Origin: Saccharothrix sp. S26
GTDB taxonomy: Bacteria > Actinomycetota > Actinomycetes > Mycobacteriales > Pseudonocardiaceae
DNA length: 64,000 bases
Direction: 5' to 3'
Assembly (NCBI RefSeq): GCF_021390395.1
Contig: NZ_JAJUWT010000012.1
Location: 124,001-188,000 of the forward strand
The notes beneath the pieces are model-generated. The model saw nothing but the letters and a program-made list of their open reading frames with translations. It made no database searches and was not told the DNA's origin. Positions 8,755 through 16,991 of this stretch are shown here, piece by piece (position 1 is the first letter of the stretch; each line of letters opens with the position of its first letter). Both the position numbers and the translations under genes were made by a program.

Positions 8755-9968
8755 CGGTGCTCCCCCACGGGTTCGCCCGCCACCGGACCGGCGACCGGCA
8801 GCACGGCCGTCACCCGGAACCCGCCCCCCGTCACCGGTTCGGCGGCCAACCGCCCGCCCACGATCGCCAGCCGCTCCCGCAGCCCGGCCAGGCCGTGGTT
8901 GGTCGACAGCGGCCGCTCCGGCCGCCTGCCCCGCCCGTCGTCGGTGACCTCCACGGTCAGCTCGTCGGGCTCCCACCGCAGCCGCACGTCCACCTGCGCA
9001 CCGGGCCCGACGTGCTTGGTCACGTTCGTCAGCGCCTCCTGCACCACCCGGTAGGCGGCGAGGTCCACGCTGGCCGCCAACCGCCGCGGCTCGCCCTCCA
9101 CCCGCGTGCGGACGCCCACCCCGGCCGCGCCGACCGTGCCGACGAGGTGCGGCACGTCGCCCAGGCCCGGCTGCGGCCGGCCGGTCACCCCGTCGCCCGC
9201 CTCGTCGTCGTCGCTGAGCCGCAACACCGTCAGCATCCGCCGCAGCTCGCCCATCGCCTGCTCGCCGGCCTCCTCGATGTGGCCGAGCGCGCGCCGGACC
9301 CGCGCCGGGTCGCTGTCGAGCACCCGCCGCGCGCCCGCCGCCTGCAACACCATCACCGTGACCGAGTGGGCCACGATGTCGTGCAGTTCGCGCGCGATGC
9401 GGGTCCGCTCGCCCATCACGGCCTCGTGCGCCTCGACCCGGCGGCGGAACTCCAGGTCGTCGGCGTGCTGGTGGCTCAGCCGCGCCCACCGCCCGCCCGC
9501 CCAGACGCAGCCGTACACGAGCAGGTAGAACACCAGGGTGGCGTAGGTGGCGACCATCCGCGCCTCGGGCGGCCGGGACGCGGCCTCCCGCAGCCCGGCC
9601 AGCACGGCCAGCACCGCGCACGCGAGCAGCGCGCCCGCCGACACCTTGATCTGCGTGCGCAGCGCCACGGTGAACAGCGCCACGCACGGGATGGCGGTCG
9701 GCTGGAACTCCAGCTCGCTGGTCGGCGTCACGAGCACCGCCCACACCCAGATGACGCCGAACACCAGCACCGGCCACCGGCGCCGCACCAACAACGCGGC
9801 GAAGCCGATCGTGACCAGGGCGACGAACAGCCAGAGCCCGGCACCCTCGGGCTTGCGGCTGCTGACCGCCGAGAACAGGAACGCGTCCACCACGGCGGCC
9901 GACGCCGCCAGGGCGATGTCGACCGCCGTGGCGCGGGACAACCACCGTGGCCGTCCCTCCCCCTCCAT
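8751..9968 (-). CDS. Membrane sensor histidine kinase (HisKA_3/DesK-like)
   Basis: A 405-residue kinase. The N-terminal half has about five or six hydrophobic segments (residues 15-150), such as LWLFVALVTIGFAALLV and WPVLVFGVIWVWAVLV, with no large extracellular domain. That suggests intramembrane sensing of cell-envelope stress, as in DesK/LiaS-type kinases. The dimerisation and phosphoacceptor motif is RTRIARELHDIVAHSVTVMV. The ATPase domain has VVQEALTNVTKH, VTDDGRG and NHGLAGLRERL. The ATG at 9968 shares its first base with the stop codon of the upstream gene (TGATG), so translation is coupled. It pairs with the response regulator that overlaps its 3' end. Confidence 0.92.
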   Translation of the reverse strand: MEGEGRPRWLSRATAVDIALAASAAVVDAFLFSAVSSRKPEGAGLWLFVALVTIGFAALLVRRRWPVLVFGVIWVWAVLVTPTSELEFQPTAIPCVALFTVALRTQIKVSAGALLACAVLAVLAGLREAASRPPEARMVATYATLVFYLLVYGCVWAGGRWARLSHQHADDLEFRRRVEAHEAVMGERTRIARELHDIVAHSVTVMVLQAAGARRVLDSDPARVRRALGHIEEAGEQAMGELRRMLTVLRLSDDDEAGDGVTGRPQPGLGDVPHLVGTVGAAGVGVRTRVEGEPRRLAASVDLAAYRVVQEALTNVTKHVGPGAQVDVRLRWEPDELTVEVTDDGRGRRPERPLSTNHGLAGLRERLAIVGGRLAAEPVTGGGFRVTAVLPVAGPVAGEPVGEHR

Positions 9969-10528
9969 CAGGCCGTCCCCTTCCGGCAGGTGGGCAGCAG
10001 GTCGCACGGTCCGCCGGGCACGATGCCGTCCTCCGGTTGCTCGAACTCCGGCCGGCGCTGCGCGGCCTCGACCTCGGGCACCTGGCGCAGCAGCTCGGGC
10101 GTGACCGCGTCCCGCGATCCGGGCTCGATGACGCCCAGGTCCTCCAACGCCGCCCACAGGTCGCCCTCGTGCCGTTCCAGCGCCTCGTCCAACTGCGCCT
10201 CGGTGAACTCGCCGACGTTCGGCTCGTGCCGCGAGTCGTTCGCCATCCGGATCAGCGCGAACCGGTCACCGCGGCGACCGGGCAGCCGGAAGAACGTGAC
10301 GCGTCGCGCGACGAGCCGCTCGACCCGGCGGCCTTCGTCCAGCGGCAGCGGCAGCACCAGCAGGTCGATGCCCTCGGTGGCCTCGGCGACGCCGTCGGTC
10401 GCGGCCGGCACGAGCACCACGCCGGGTTTGGTCAACAGCCCGGTGGCCAGGTGGCCTTCCCAGGGTTTCTCCTCGAATCCGTGCTCCTGAACCGACACCA
10501 CGAGGCGCACGCTGCCACTGGACGTCAT
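9968..10528 (-). CDS. Unknown protein, first gene of a two-component operon
   Basis: 186 residues and no family recognised with confidence. The first third (SGSVRLVVSVQEHG, then HLATGLLTKPGVVLVPAA) resembles the opening strands of a trypsin-like fold, in which a protein states where its site can be placed. No Ser/His/Asp triad is evident, so protease activity is not supported. The remainder is charged and ends with a Cys pair (GGPCDLLPTCRKGTA). ATG 10528 follows a strong GGGAGGG site. The stop overlaps the kinase start (TGATG), so it is expressed together with the sensor and may be an accessory or input protein for it. Confidence 0.65.
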   Translation of the reverse strand: MTSSGSVRLVVSVQEHGFEEKPWEGHLATGLLTKPGVVLVPAATDGVAEATEGIDLLVLPLPLDEGRRVERLVARRVTFFRLPGRRGDRFALIRMANDSRHEPNVGEFTEAQLDEALERHEGDLWAALEDLGVIEPGSRDAVTPELLRQVPEVEAAQRRPEFEQPEDGIVPGGPCDLLPTCRKGTA

Positions 10529-10788
10529 ATTCCCTCCCCTTGTCACGCGATCCCACGATCACCGCGCGGTCATTTCCGCGCACGCGAACAATGGGACCAC
10601 CCCCTCCCGCCACTATCGTCCACCCTGCGTCGGAGCTTGACGATCCCCCTGGCGGTTTACCTCGATCGGGCGACGCAGCACGGGAAAGCGCAAGCCGTGA
10701 ATCCGCCCGCGGGCCGACGAAACGCACCGCGCGATTCAGCAGTATTGCTCTCGAAAGTTCTGGGGGAAACGGATCAACGGAGGCGCGA

Positions 10789-11967
10789 GTGTCCACCGAG
10801 CCTGTTGCGCACAACCATGCGGAGGTGTTGTCCGAATGGGAGGCGGCGCACTGGAAATCACTGCCCGCCGCCCAGCAGCCGTCGTGGCCGGACCGCCGCG
10901 CCGCGGCGATGCGGGCCAGGATCGCCCGGCTGGACGGCCTCGTGACGGCGGCGGAGGTGGCCGTGCTGCGGTCGGAGCTGGCCCACGTGGCGGCCGGGCG
11001 GCGGCTCGTCGTGCAGGCCGGTGACTGCGCCGAGCCGTTCGCCGAGTGCGGGCCGCGGCACGTGACGCCGAAGGCCGCGCTGGTCGACCGGCTGGCCGCG
11101 GCCCTGGGCGACGGCCTGCCGGTGGTGCGCGTCGGCCGGGTGGCGGGGCAGTTCGCCAAGCCGCGGTCGCGGCCGACGGAGCTGGTCCGCGGCGTCGAGC
11201 TGCCGGTGTACCGGGGCGACCTGGTCAACGCGCCGCAGCCGCACGTGGTGGCCCGGCAGCCGGACCCGGCGCGGCTCGTCGCGGGCTACCACGCGGCGCG
11301 GTCGGCCACCCGGGTGCTGCGCCACCACCACCCGTGGCTGCGGACCAGCCACGAGGCGCTGGTGCTGGACTACGAGCTGCCGCTGGTGCGCCGGGACGAC
11401 CGGGGCGTGGCGCTGCTGACCTCGACGCACTGGCCGTGGATCGGCGACCGGACGCGGGACGTGCGCGGCGCGCACGTGCGGCTGCTGGCGTCGGTGGCGA
11501 ACCCGGTGGCGTGCAAGGTCGGCCCCGGCGTGGGGCCGGACGAGCTGCGGGCGCTGTGCGCGCGGCTGGACCCGGAGCGGGAGCCCGGTCGGCTGACGCT
11601 GATCGCCCGCCTGGGCGCGGACCGCGTGGCCGAGCTGCTGCCGCCGCTGGTGCGGGCGGTCCGCGCGGCGGGCCACCCGGTGATCTGGCTGTGCGACCCG
11701 ATGCACGCCAACACGGTCACCGACGGCCGCGGCCGCAAGACCCGACTGGTCGCCACGGTCGTCCGCGAGGTCGCGGGCTTCCGGGCGGCGGTGCGCGACG
11801 CCGGCGGGGTGGCCGGCGGACTGCACCTGGAGACGACGCCGGACGAGGTCGAGGAGTGCGGTTGGGACGACTTCCCGACCGGCTCGTACACGAGCCTGTG
11901 CGACCCGCGGCTCAATCCCGGACAGGCGCTCGCCGTGGTCGCGGCGTGGCGGCCGGTCCACCACTGA
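10789..11967 (+). CDS. Class II 3-deoxy-D-arabino-heptulosonate 7-phosphate (DAHP) synthase
   Basis: A 392-residue enzyme condensing phosphoenolpyruvate and erythrose 4-phosphate, the first step of the shikimate pathway. Class II hallmarks are present in order: LVVQAGDCAEPFAECGP, VRVGRVAGQFAKPRS, TSHEALVLDYE, WIGDRTRDV, ACKVGPG, LIARLGADRV, WLCDPMHANT and GGLHLETTPDEVEECGWDD. At about 390 residues it is shorter than housekeeping mycobacterial AroG (about 460) and matches the PhzC-like forms of secondary-metabolite clusters that lack N-terminal regulatory extensions, so it may resist feedback control. GTG 10789 follows GGAGG. The chorismatase starts 12 bp downstream, so this enzyme probably boosts chorismate supply for it. 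Confidence 0.92.
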   Translation: MSTEPVAHNHAEVLSEWEAAHWKSLPAAQQPSWPDRRAAAMRARIARLDGLVTAAEVAVLRSELAHVAAGRRLVVQAGDCAEPFAECGPRHVTPKAALVDRLAAALGDGLPVVRVGRVAGQFAKPRSRPTELVRGVELPVYRGDLVNAPQPHVVARQPDPARLVAGYHAARSATRVLRHHHPWLRTSHEALVLDYELPLVRRDDRGVALLTSTHWPWIGDRTRDVRGAHVRLLASVANPVACKVGPGVGPDELRALCARLDPEREPGRLTLIARLGADRVAELLPPLVRAVRAAGHPVIWLCDPMHANTVTDGRGRKTRLVATVVREVAGFRAAVRDAGGVAGGLHLETTPDEVEECGWDDFPTGSYTSLCDPRLNPGQALAVVAAWRPVHH

Positions 11968-11979
11968 GGGGGGAAACCA

Positions 11980-12978
11980 TTGCGTGGCAACGTTATCGTG
12001 GCGCCGCCGTGCACGTTCCGGTCGGCGGAGGACTTCGCCGGCCTCGCGGGCGACACCGTGCTGGGCGCCGTCCGCTTCTCGACCGAGGGCGGTCCGCCGC
12101 GGTGGGAGCACGGCCTGCCGGTCCTGCCGCTGCACATGGCGCGGCCGGGTGAGCCCGAGGTCGTCGAGGTCTGGCACACCGAGGGCGACGTGGTGCGCAC
12201 CGGTGAGCACGAAGGGCTGCTCTACGCGCACGACGGCGAGGTGCTGTTCTGCGCCGGGTGGATCGGGCCGTCGGCGGACTGCGGGGAGGCGGCGCGCCGG
12301 GCGTACCTGGCGGCGTTCGAGCTGGTCGAGCAGCTGGGCTACCGCAACGTGTTCCGGATGTGGAACATGCTCGCCGGCATCACCGACCTCAGCGCGCACG
12401 GCACCGAGGTGTACCGGGACTTCTGCGTGGGCCGTGGCCGGGCGTTCGACGAGCGCGGGCACGCCATGCCCGCGTCGACCGGCATCGGCTCGCTGGGCGG
12501 CGGTGTCGCGTTCTACTTCCTGGCGCACCGGTCGCACGAGGCCGTGCACCTGGAGAACCCGTTGCAGGTGCCGGCGCACGAGTACCCGCGCCAGTACGGG
12601 CCGAGGCCGCCGAGCTTCGCCCGGGCGACGTACCTCAAGCCGGAGCGGGGCCGGGGCTCGCTGTACGTGTCGGGCACCGCGAGCATCCTCGACCACGCCA
12701 CGGTCGCGCCCGGTGACGTAGCGCGCCAGGTCCAGGTGACGCTGGCCAACATCGCCGCCCTCATCGGCGCGGGCAACCTCGCCCGGCACGGCCTCGACGG
12801 CGGTTACCGCCTCGACGACCTGCGCGCGATCAAGGTCTACGTCAAGCGCCCCGAGGACGTGCCGATCGTGACGCGGCTGTGCCGCGACGAATTCTCCCGG
12901 CGCGCGGACGTCGCGGTGTTCACCGTCGACGTCTGCCGCCCGGACCTGCTGGTCGAGATCGAAGGGATGACCCCGTGA
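11980..12978 (+). CDS. Chorismatase (FkbO/Hyg5/XanB2 family), probably 3-hydroxybenzoate-forming
   Basis: A 332-residue protein with the chorismatase fold, built from two YjgF-like halves. It contains RNVFRMWNML, FYFLAHRS, the catalytic region LYVSGTASILDHATV and the C-terminal VDVCRPDLLVEIEG with the catalytic Glu326. The family cleaves chorismate to pyruvate plus either a dihydroxycyclohexadiene acid (FkbO) or a hydroxybenzoate (Hyg5, XanB2). Counting back from the Glu, Gly232 and Cys319 fall at the spacing of the two residues reported to mark the 3-hydroxybenzoate-forming Hyg5 type; this rests on my recall of those numbers. The start is TTG 11980, supported by GAGGGGGGAA. It sits between the DAHP synthase and the amidotransferase-like gene in one operon. 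Confidence 0.88.
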   Translation: MRGNVIVAPPCTFRSAEDFAGLAGDTVLGAVRFSTEGGPPRWEHGLPVLPLHMARPGEPEVVEVWHTEGDVVRTGEHEGLLYAHDGEVLFCAGWIGPSADCGEAARRAYLAAFELVEQLGYRNVFRMWNMLAGITDLSAHGTEVYRDFCVGRGRAFDERGHAMPASTGIGSLGGGVAFYFLAHRSHEAVHLENPLQVPAHEYPRQYGPRPPSFARATYLKPERGRGSLYVSGTASILDHATVAPGDVARQVQVTLANIAALIGAGNLARHGLDGGYRLDDLRAIKVYVKRPEDVPIVTRLCRDEFSRRADVAVFTVDVCRPDLLVEIEGMTP

Positions 12979-12995
12979 ACCGAGAGGGGCGACAC

Positions 12996-14612
12996 ATGCC
13001 GAACACCTCCGTCCTGGCCGACCCGGCCGCCGTCCGGATCCTGATGGTGACCGACAGCACCGCGAGCTTCGACCGGGCCGACTTCGGCCTGGCCACGCTG
13101 GTGGACGTGCTGGAGACGCCGCCCGGGCCGTGGGTGCGGTTCGAGGTGACCAAGGCCCACCGGGAGGCCAACCTGCCCGCGTTGACCGCGGACATCCCGG
13201 CGTTCCGCTTCGACGAGCACGACCTGGGCCAGTACGACCAGATCTGGTTGTTCGGCGTGGCCCGCGCGCCCCGACCGCCGTTGGCGCAGACCGAGCTGCG
13301 GGCGCTGGCGGAGTTCATGGACGGCGGGGGCGGCGTGTTCGCCACCGGTGACCACGAGGACCTGGGCGTGTCGATGTGCGGCGACCTGCCGCGGGTGCGC
13401 AGCATGCGCAAGTGGCACTGGCCGGACCCCGGCCCGAACGGCGAGCCGGTCGCGCCGTCGATCGACGGGCCGGACCGCAACGACACGCTGTCGGAGGGCC
13501 ACGACCCGCTGTTCCAGCTCAACGACCAGTCCGACGACATCCCGCAGGTCATCACGCCCCGGATGTACGCCACGTCGGACTCGCCGAAGTGGGCGCACCA
13601 GGCCTACCCGCACCCCCTGTTGTGCGGTCCGCGCGGCACGATCCGCGTGCTGCCCGACCACCCGCACGAGGGCGAGTGCTACGTGCCGGACGACCTGACC
13701 CGGTCGTTCACGTTCGACGGGTACGAGATCACCGAGTACCCGGCCGGGCTCGCGCCGGAGGTCGTGGCGTGGTCCACGCTCAACGCGCGGGCCGCCGAGC
13801 GCGACCCGCGCAAGGGACGGCTGGACGCGAGCACGTTCGGCGCGATCGGCGCGTACGACGGGCACCAGGTCGGCGTGGGCCGGGTGACGGTGGACGCCAC
13901 GTGGCACCACTTCTTCAACATCAACCTGGTCGGCGACCCCACCGTGCCCGGCGACCCGATCAAGAGCGTCGGGTTCGCCGCGTCGGCGGCGGGCCGCGCC
14001 GCGTACGAGGAGATCAAGTCCTACTACCGCAACATCGCGGTGTGGTTGGCGCGACCGGCGACCCAGGAGGCGATGTGGTGGCGCGCGGTGTGGGCCACCC
14101 GCTGGCACCACCAGGTGGCGATGGACCTGCGGCCGGCGTTGCTGGGCGCGCCGGAGCGGCTGGACCTGGCGGAGCTGCTGCGCATCGGCACGGACGCGCG
14201 CCAGGCGCTGGCGGCCACCGTGACCAGGGCGGACGCGTTGCAGTGGGCCGGCAGGTACGGCGTGGGCGCGGTCGACGCGGGCCTGTGGGAGACCGTGCGG
14301 CCGCACCTGGACCCGTGGCACTCGCGGGCCGGTGACGAGGAGGCGGGCCACCTGCCGAACCTGGTGCTGTCGCTGCTGCCGGAGCTGGTGCTGGACGCGG
14401 TGCTCGGCGCGGTCGTGTACGCGGTGGCCACGGCGTTCCCGGAACCGACCGAGGACGCCCGCGACCGGGCGGGCGGCGTCGACTGGGCGGCCACGGTGCG
14501 CCCGCACCTGGACCGGGCGCTGGACGTGGTCGCCGAGCAGGTGCGGCGGACCGACGCGCGGTTGCGGTCGTTGGGGGACACGCTCGCGACCGCCCGTCGG
14601 TCCGGCGACTGA
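12996..14612 (+). CDS. Unknown protein with class I amidotransferase-like (ThuA-like) N-terminal half
   Basis: 538 residues. The N-terminal about 300 residues look like a flavodoxin/amidotransferase-type fold: RILMVTDST as first strand, YDQIWLFGVA, then LRALAEFMDGGGGVFATGDHEDLG, where a catalytic Cys would normally occur but Gly/Asp/His residues are found. A later WHHFFNINLVGDP is His-rich. The C-terminal about 220 residues are helical (YYRNIAVWLARPATQEAMWW; LDRALDVVAEQVRR) with no known domain. ATG 12996 follows AGAGGGG; an in-frame GTG at 12975 overlaps the chorismatase stop. Operon position implies a role with the chorismate-derived product, or in resistance or transport. I would not name a reaction. 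Confidence 0.7.
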   Translation: MPNTSVLADPAAVRILMVTDSTASFDRADFGLATLVDVLETPPGPWVRFEVTKAHREANLPALTADIPAFRFDEHDLGQYDQIWLFGVARAPRPPLAQTELRALAEFMDGGGGVFATGDHEDLGVSMCGDLPRVRSMRKWHWPDPGPNGEPVAPSIDGPDRNDTLSEGHDPLFQLNDQSDDIPQVITPRMYATSDSPKWAHQAYPHPLLCGPRGTIRVLPDHPHEGECYVPDDLTRSFTFDGYEITEYPAGLAPEVVAWSTLNARAAERDPRKGRLDASTFGAIGAYDGHQVGVGRVTVDATWHHFFNINLVGDPTVPGDPIKSVGFAASAAGRAAYEEIKSYYRNIAVWLARPATQEAMWWRAVWATRWHHQVAMDLRPALLGAPERLDLAELLRIGTDARQALAATVTRADALQWAGRYGVGAVDAGLWETVRPHLDPWHSRAGDEEAGHLPNLVLSLLPELVLDAVLGAVVYAVATAFPEPTEDARDRAGGVDWAATVRPHLDRALDVVAEQVRRTDARLRSLGDTLATARRSGD

Positions 14613-14701
14613 CGCCGGGTCGGGTGCCGGCCGGACGCGGGGGTGGTCCCCGCGGACCGGACCAGGGGGACGGAACAGGTGACCGACGAGGGGGGAGAGC
14701 G

Positions 14702-15226
14702 ATGAGCAGGGAACTGACCGGCCCGCCCGAGGCCGACCGCACGGAGGCCGACCGCACCGGGCCCGCCGAGCCGTCCGGCGCGGCGTGGTCGGGCACGACG
14801 TTCACCGAGTCGGCGTCACGCGCGGTGGAGGGCCTGCTCGACCGGGCCGTGCCGCTGCTGCGGGTCGCCCTGGGCGTGGTGTTCGTGTGGTTCGGCGCGC
14901 TGAAGGTGACGGGCACGTCGCCGGTGCGGGAACTGGTCGCGGCGACGGTGCCGTTCCTGCCGGCGTCCTGGTTCGTGCCCGCGGTGGGCGTGTTCGAGGT
15001 GCTGGCCGGGATGGCGCTGATCGTGGCCGTGGGGGTGCCGCTGGTGGCGGCGCTGACGGCGCTGCACCTGCTCGGCACGTTCCTCGTGCTGGTGGTGCAG
15101 CCGGCGGTGGCGTTCCGCCACGGCAACCCGCTGCTGCTCAGCACCACCGGCGAGTTCGTGCTGAAGAACCTGGTGCTGCTGGCCGCCGCGCTCGTGGTGG
15201 CCGGGCACCACCGGCGACGGCGCTGA
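14702..15226 (+). CDS. DoxX-family integral membrane protein
   Basis: 174 residues: a charged cytoplasmic N-terminal tail of about 45 residues, then four hydrophobic helices. VLLRVALGVVFVWFGALKV is the DoxX signature opening; the others are VGVFEVLAGMALIVAVGV, ALTALHLLGTFLVLVV and KNLVLLAAALVVAG. DoxX-like proteins are membrane subunits tied to quinone-linked redox enzymes (thiosulfate:quinone oxidoreductase in Acidianus) or to oxidative-stress complexes in mycobacteria; many are of unknown role. ATG 14702 follows GGGGGGAGAG. It is the last gene of the DAHP synthase-chorismatase operon, before a strong hairpin, so it may handle the redox fate or membrane association of the product. Confidence 0.82.
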   Translation: MSRELTGPPEADRTEADRTGPAEPSGAAWSGTTFTESASRAVEGLLDRAVPLLRVALGVVFVWFGALKVTGTSPVRELVAATVPFLPASWFVPAVGVFEVLAGMALIVAVGVPLVAALTALHLLGTFLVLVVQPAVAFRHGNPLLLSTTGEFVLKNLVLLAAALVVAGHHRRRR

Positions 15227-15236
15227 CGACGCCGTC

Positions 15237-15278
15237 CCGCCGGTCGGTCAGCTCTGAGGGGTGCTGACCGACCGGCGG
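15237..15278. terminator. Bidirectional hairpin terminator between DoxX and DUF1540 genes
   Basis: A perfect 15-bp inverted repeat (15237-15251 with 15264-15278, half CCGCCGGTCGGTCAG) around a 12-nt loop lies between two convergent genes. There is no T-tract, as is usual in high-GC actinomycetes. Confidence 0.8.
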
Positions 15279-15291
15279 TCGCACGTGTTCG

Positions 15292-15618
15292 TCACGACAC
15301 CGTCGGGCTCGCCGCGCCGGTGTTCCGGGTGTAGGTCAGGCAGTTGGCGGCGTGGTCGCCCTGTCCGGGCCCGACGCGCACACCCGACGCGGTGCACTCC
15401 AGTTCGGCGTTGTGGACGCAGTCCGTGCGCGAGCACGCGCCGACCTGCGCGACGACCTTCGGCAGGCCGCCCTTGCGGGCGAGCGGGATGAACGTGCCGC
15501 AGTCGGCGGCGCCGTTCGCGCCGCTCACGGTGATCGCGAAAGCGTGACAGCCGTCGTGGTTGTACGAACAACCGGTGACCGTGCACTCGCTGACGGCCGG
15601 CATTTCCGTGGTGGTCAT
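15292..15618 (-). CDS. DUF1540 cysteine-rich (probable metal-binding) protein
   Basis: 108 residues with two DUF1540-type modules. The first reads VSECTVTGCSYNHDGCHAF with a later ADCGTFIP; the second reads VGACSRTDCVHNAELECTAS with a later ANCLTY. Each has four cysteines spaced like a small zinc- or metal-binding knuckle. The ATG at 15618 is chosen because GAAGGAG lies 6 nt upstream; an upstream extension in the frame has no ribosome site. About 75 bp upstream of the start is a good iron-box match, so expression is probably repressed by IdeR/DmdR-type regulators when iron is plentiful. DUF1540 proteins have no established function; small metal storage, buffering or signalling roles are guesses. 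Confidence 0.88.
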   Translation of the reverse strand: MTTTEMPAVSECTVTGCSYNHDGCHAFAITVSGANGAADCGTFIPLARKGGLPKVVAQVGACSRTDCVHNAELECTASGVRVGPGQGDHAANCLTYTRNTGAASPTVS

Positions 15619-15692
15619 GACCGCTCCTTCGGGCAACCGTTTCCTGCTCGGGACGGTGCCACCGACCAGCGGGTACCGCAACACGAAAGCAT

Positions 15693-15711
15693 TGAGGCGA
15701 GGCTAACCTAA
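15693..15711 (-). promoter_or_regulatory. Iron box (IdeR/DmdR-type operator)
   Basis: On the minus strand the site reads TTAGGTTAGCCTCGCCTCA. It matches the actinobacterial iron-box consensus TTAGGTTAGGCTAACCTAA at 15 of 19 positions, with a perfect left half-site. It lies 75-93 bp before the DUF1540 start codon, where it could overlap the promoter. No other convincing gene starts nearby. Confidence 0.72.
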
Positions 15712-16069
15712 AAGCCGGAAAACGATTCGGATCAACGGCCGGAAATGCGTTTCCCGCTTTGCCCGGCGGCGCTGTCGGCGCACGGTCGGGTCATCGGCTC
15801 GACGGCCCCCTTCGAGCGGGCCGGAGTGCGCTCGACGTTGCGCTGGCTGCGCGCGCCCCGGTCGCGCACGCCGGTCACCGGCACCGTCAGCGGCCGGAAC
15901 CACGTCGGTCACCGTCGACGCCGTGCGCCAAGCGCGCGGCCGCGCCGGTTCGCCTCGACGAACCGGGCGCCCACCGGAGTACTCCTCGGCCACGTCCGCC
16001 AGGCCGCGCAGATCGACGTGCGCCCGCGCGTCCGGTTCGGTCACGCCGGAAACCCACGTGCCACGAGCC
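15712..16069. other. 358-bp intergenic stretch with no supported gene
   Basis: Only short Arg/Pro-rich open frames are present on both strands, none with a family match, a good ribosome site or normal amino-acid composition. It may be decayed coding DNA. The iron box lies at its left edge. Confidence 0.5.
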
Positions 16070-16933
16070 CTAACCCCGGCACCGGTCCCGCACCTCGGGT
16101 CGCGGCGCGAACCCCGCCGACCGGTAGGTGGCGACCGCGCCGACGTTGGAGCTCGGCGTGCACACCAGCGCGCTCGACGAACCCAGTTCCCGCAACGCGG
16201 CCGCCGCCGCGACGGTGACCGCCTTGCCGTGGCCGCGACCGCGGTGGTCGGGGTGCACGCCCATCGGTTCGAGCAACCCGGGCTTGCCCGGACCGGCCGA
16301 CCACACCGTCACCGCCGCCACCGCGCGGCCCTCGTCGTCGTGCGCGAGCAGGCACCGGGCGTCGGTGTACGGCGACCCGGACGCCATCGCGCGCCAGCGC
16401 TCGACCGAGAACGTCGACCCGTCGAACGACGCCCGCTGCACCGCGGCCCGCGCGTCCGCCCGCTCCGGCCCCACCACCTCGACCCGCACGCCCAGGTCCT
16501 CCACCGGCTCGGTGAGGTCGCGGCGCAGCGGCGTCCACGGCTCGCCGTCGTGCCAGCCGCCCGCCGTCAACAGGTCCTGCACCAGCGTGCCCGTCGGCGC
16601 CTCCACGGCCACCGCGCCCTCGGGCAGCACGCCACGCCCCGGCGCGCTCACGTCCTCGACCAGTCGCCGCGCCAGCTCCTCGTCCCGGTGCGCGTCCGGC
16701 GCGACCGCCAGCCGCAGCAGGTCCGGACCGTCCAGCAACCCGACGGCCAGCACCCGACCGCCCCGGCTCCACGTCCGGACCGCCGCGGCCGTCGCCTCCG
16801 CGCCGAACCGCCAGAACCAGCCCACGTCACCGGGGTGCAGTTGCACCGGCGCGCCGTCGTGCTGCCAGTCCCGCAGCGCGGCCACGACCTCCCCCAGCCC
16901 GTCGACACCGGGCACGGCCAATGCGATCGCCAT
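16070..16933 (-). CDS. GNAT-family N-acetyltransferase
   Basis: 287 residues. The C-terminal half is a GNAT domain: a central strand AVAAVTVWSAGP, then MGVHPDHRGRGHGKAVTVAA as motif A (the acetyl-CoA pyrophosphate loop), then GSSSALVCTPSSNVGAVATYRSAGF as motif B. The N-terminal about 130 residues look like a degenerate second GNAT fold (LLRLAVAPDAHRDEELARRL). The two-domain layout resembles MshD-type or other tandem GNAT proteins, but mycothiol synthase cannot be claimed. The ATG at 16933 is used; a GTG at 16945 is an alternative. Substrate unknown. Confidence 0.8.
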   Translation of the reverse strand: MAIALAVPGVDGLGEVVAALRDWQHDGAPVQLHPGDVGWFWRFGAEATAAAVRTWSRGGRVLAVGLLDGPDLLRLAVAPDAHRDEELARRLVEDVSAPGRGVLPEGAVAVEAPTGTLVQDLLTAGGWHDGEPWTPLRRDLTEPVEDLGVRVEVVGPERADARAAVQRASFDGSTFSVERWRAMASGSPYTDARCLLAHDDEGRAVAAVTVWSAGPGKPGLLEPMGVHPDHRGRGHGKAVTVAAAAALRELGSSSALVCTPSSNVGAVATYRSAGFAPRPEVRDRCRG

Positions 16934-16991
16934 GCCCGCGATCACACACCACCGCGCCGACCGCGCGCACCCGGTTTTCGGCTCACCGGGA

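Noticed and set aside
9968..10528. Trypsin-like protease upstream of the kinase
   Set aside because: Only the opening strands resemble that fold; no catalytic triad or signal peptide is seen.
10858..12789. 643-residue minus-strand open frame opposite DAHP synthase and chorismatase
   Set aside because: No domain or ribosome site; antisense to two strong family matches.
15703..16044. Small minus-strand gene beside the iron box
   Set aside because: The product is Arg/Pro/Ala-rich without a family match, and the box is better placed for the DUF1540 gene.
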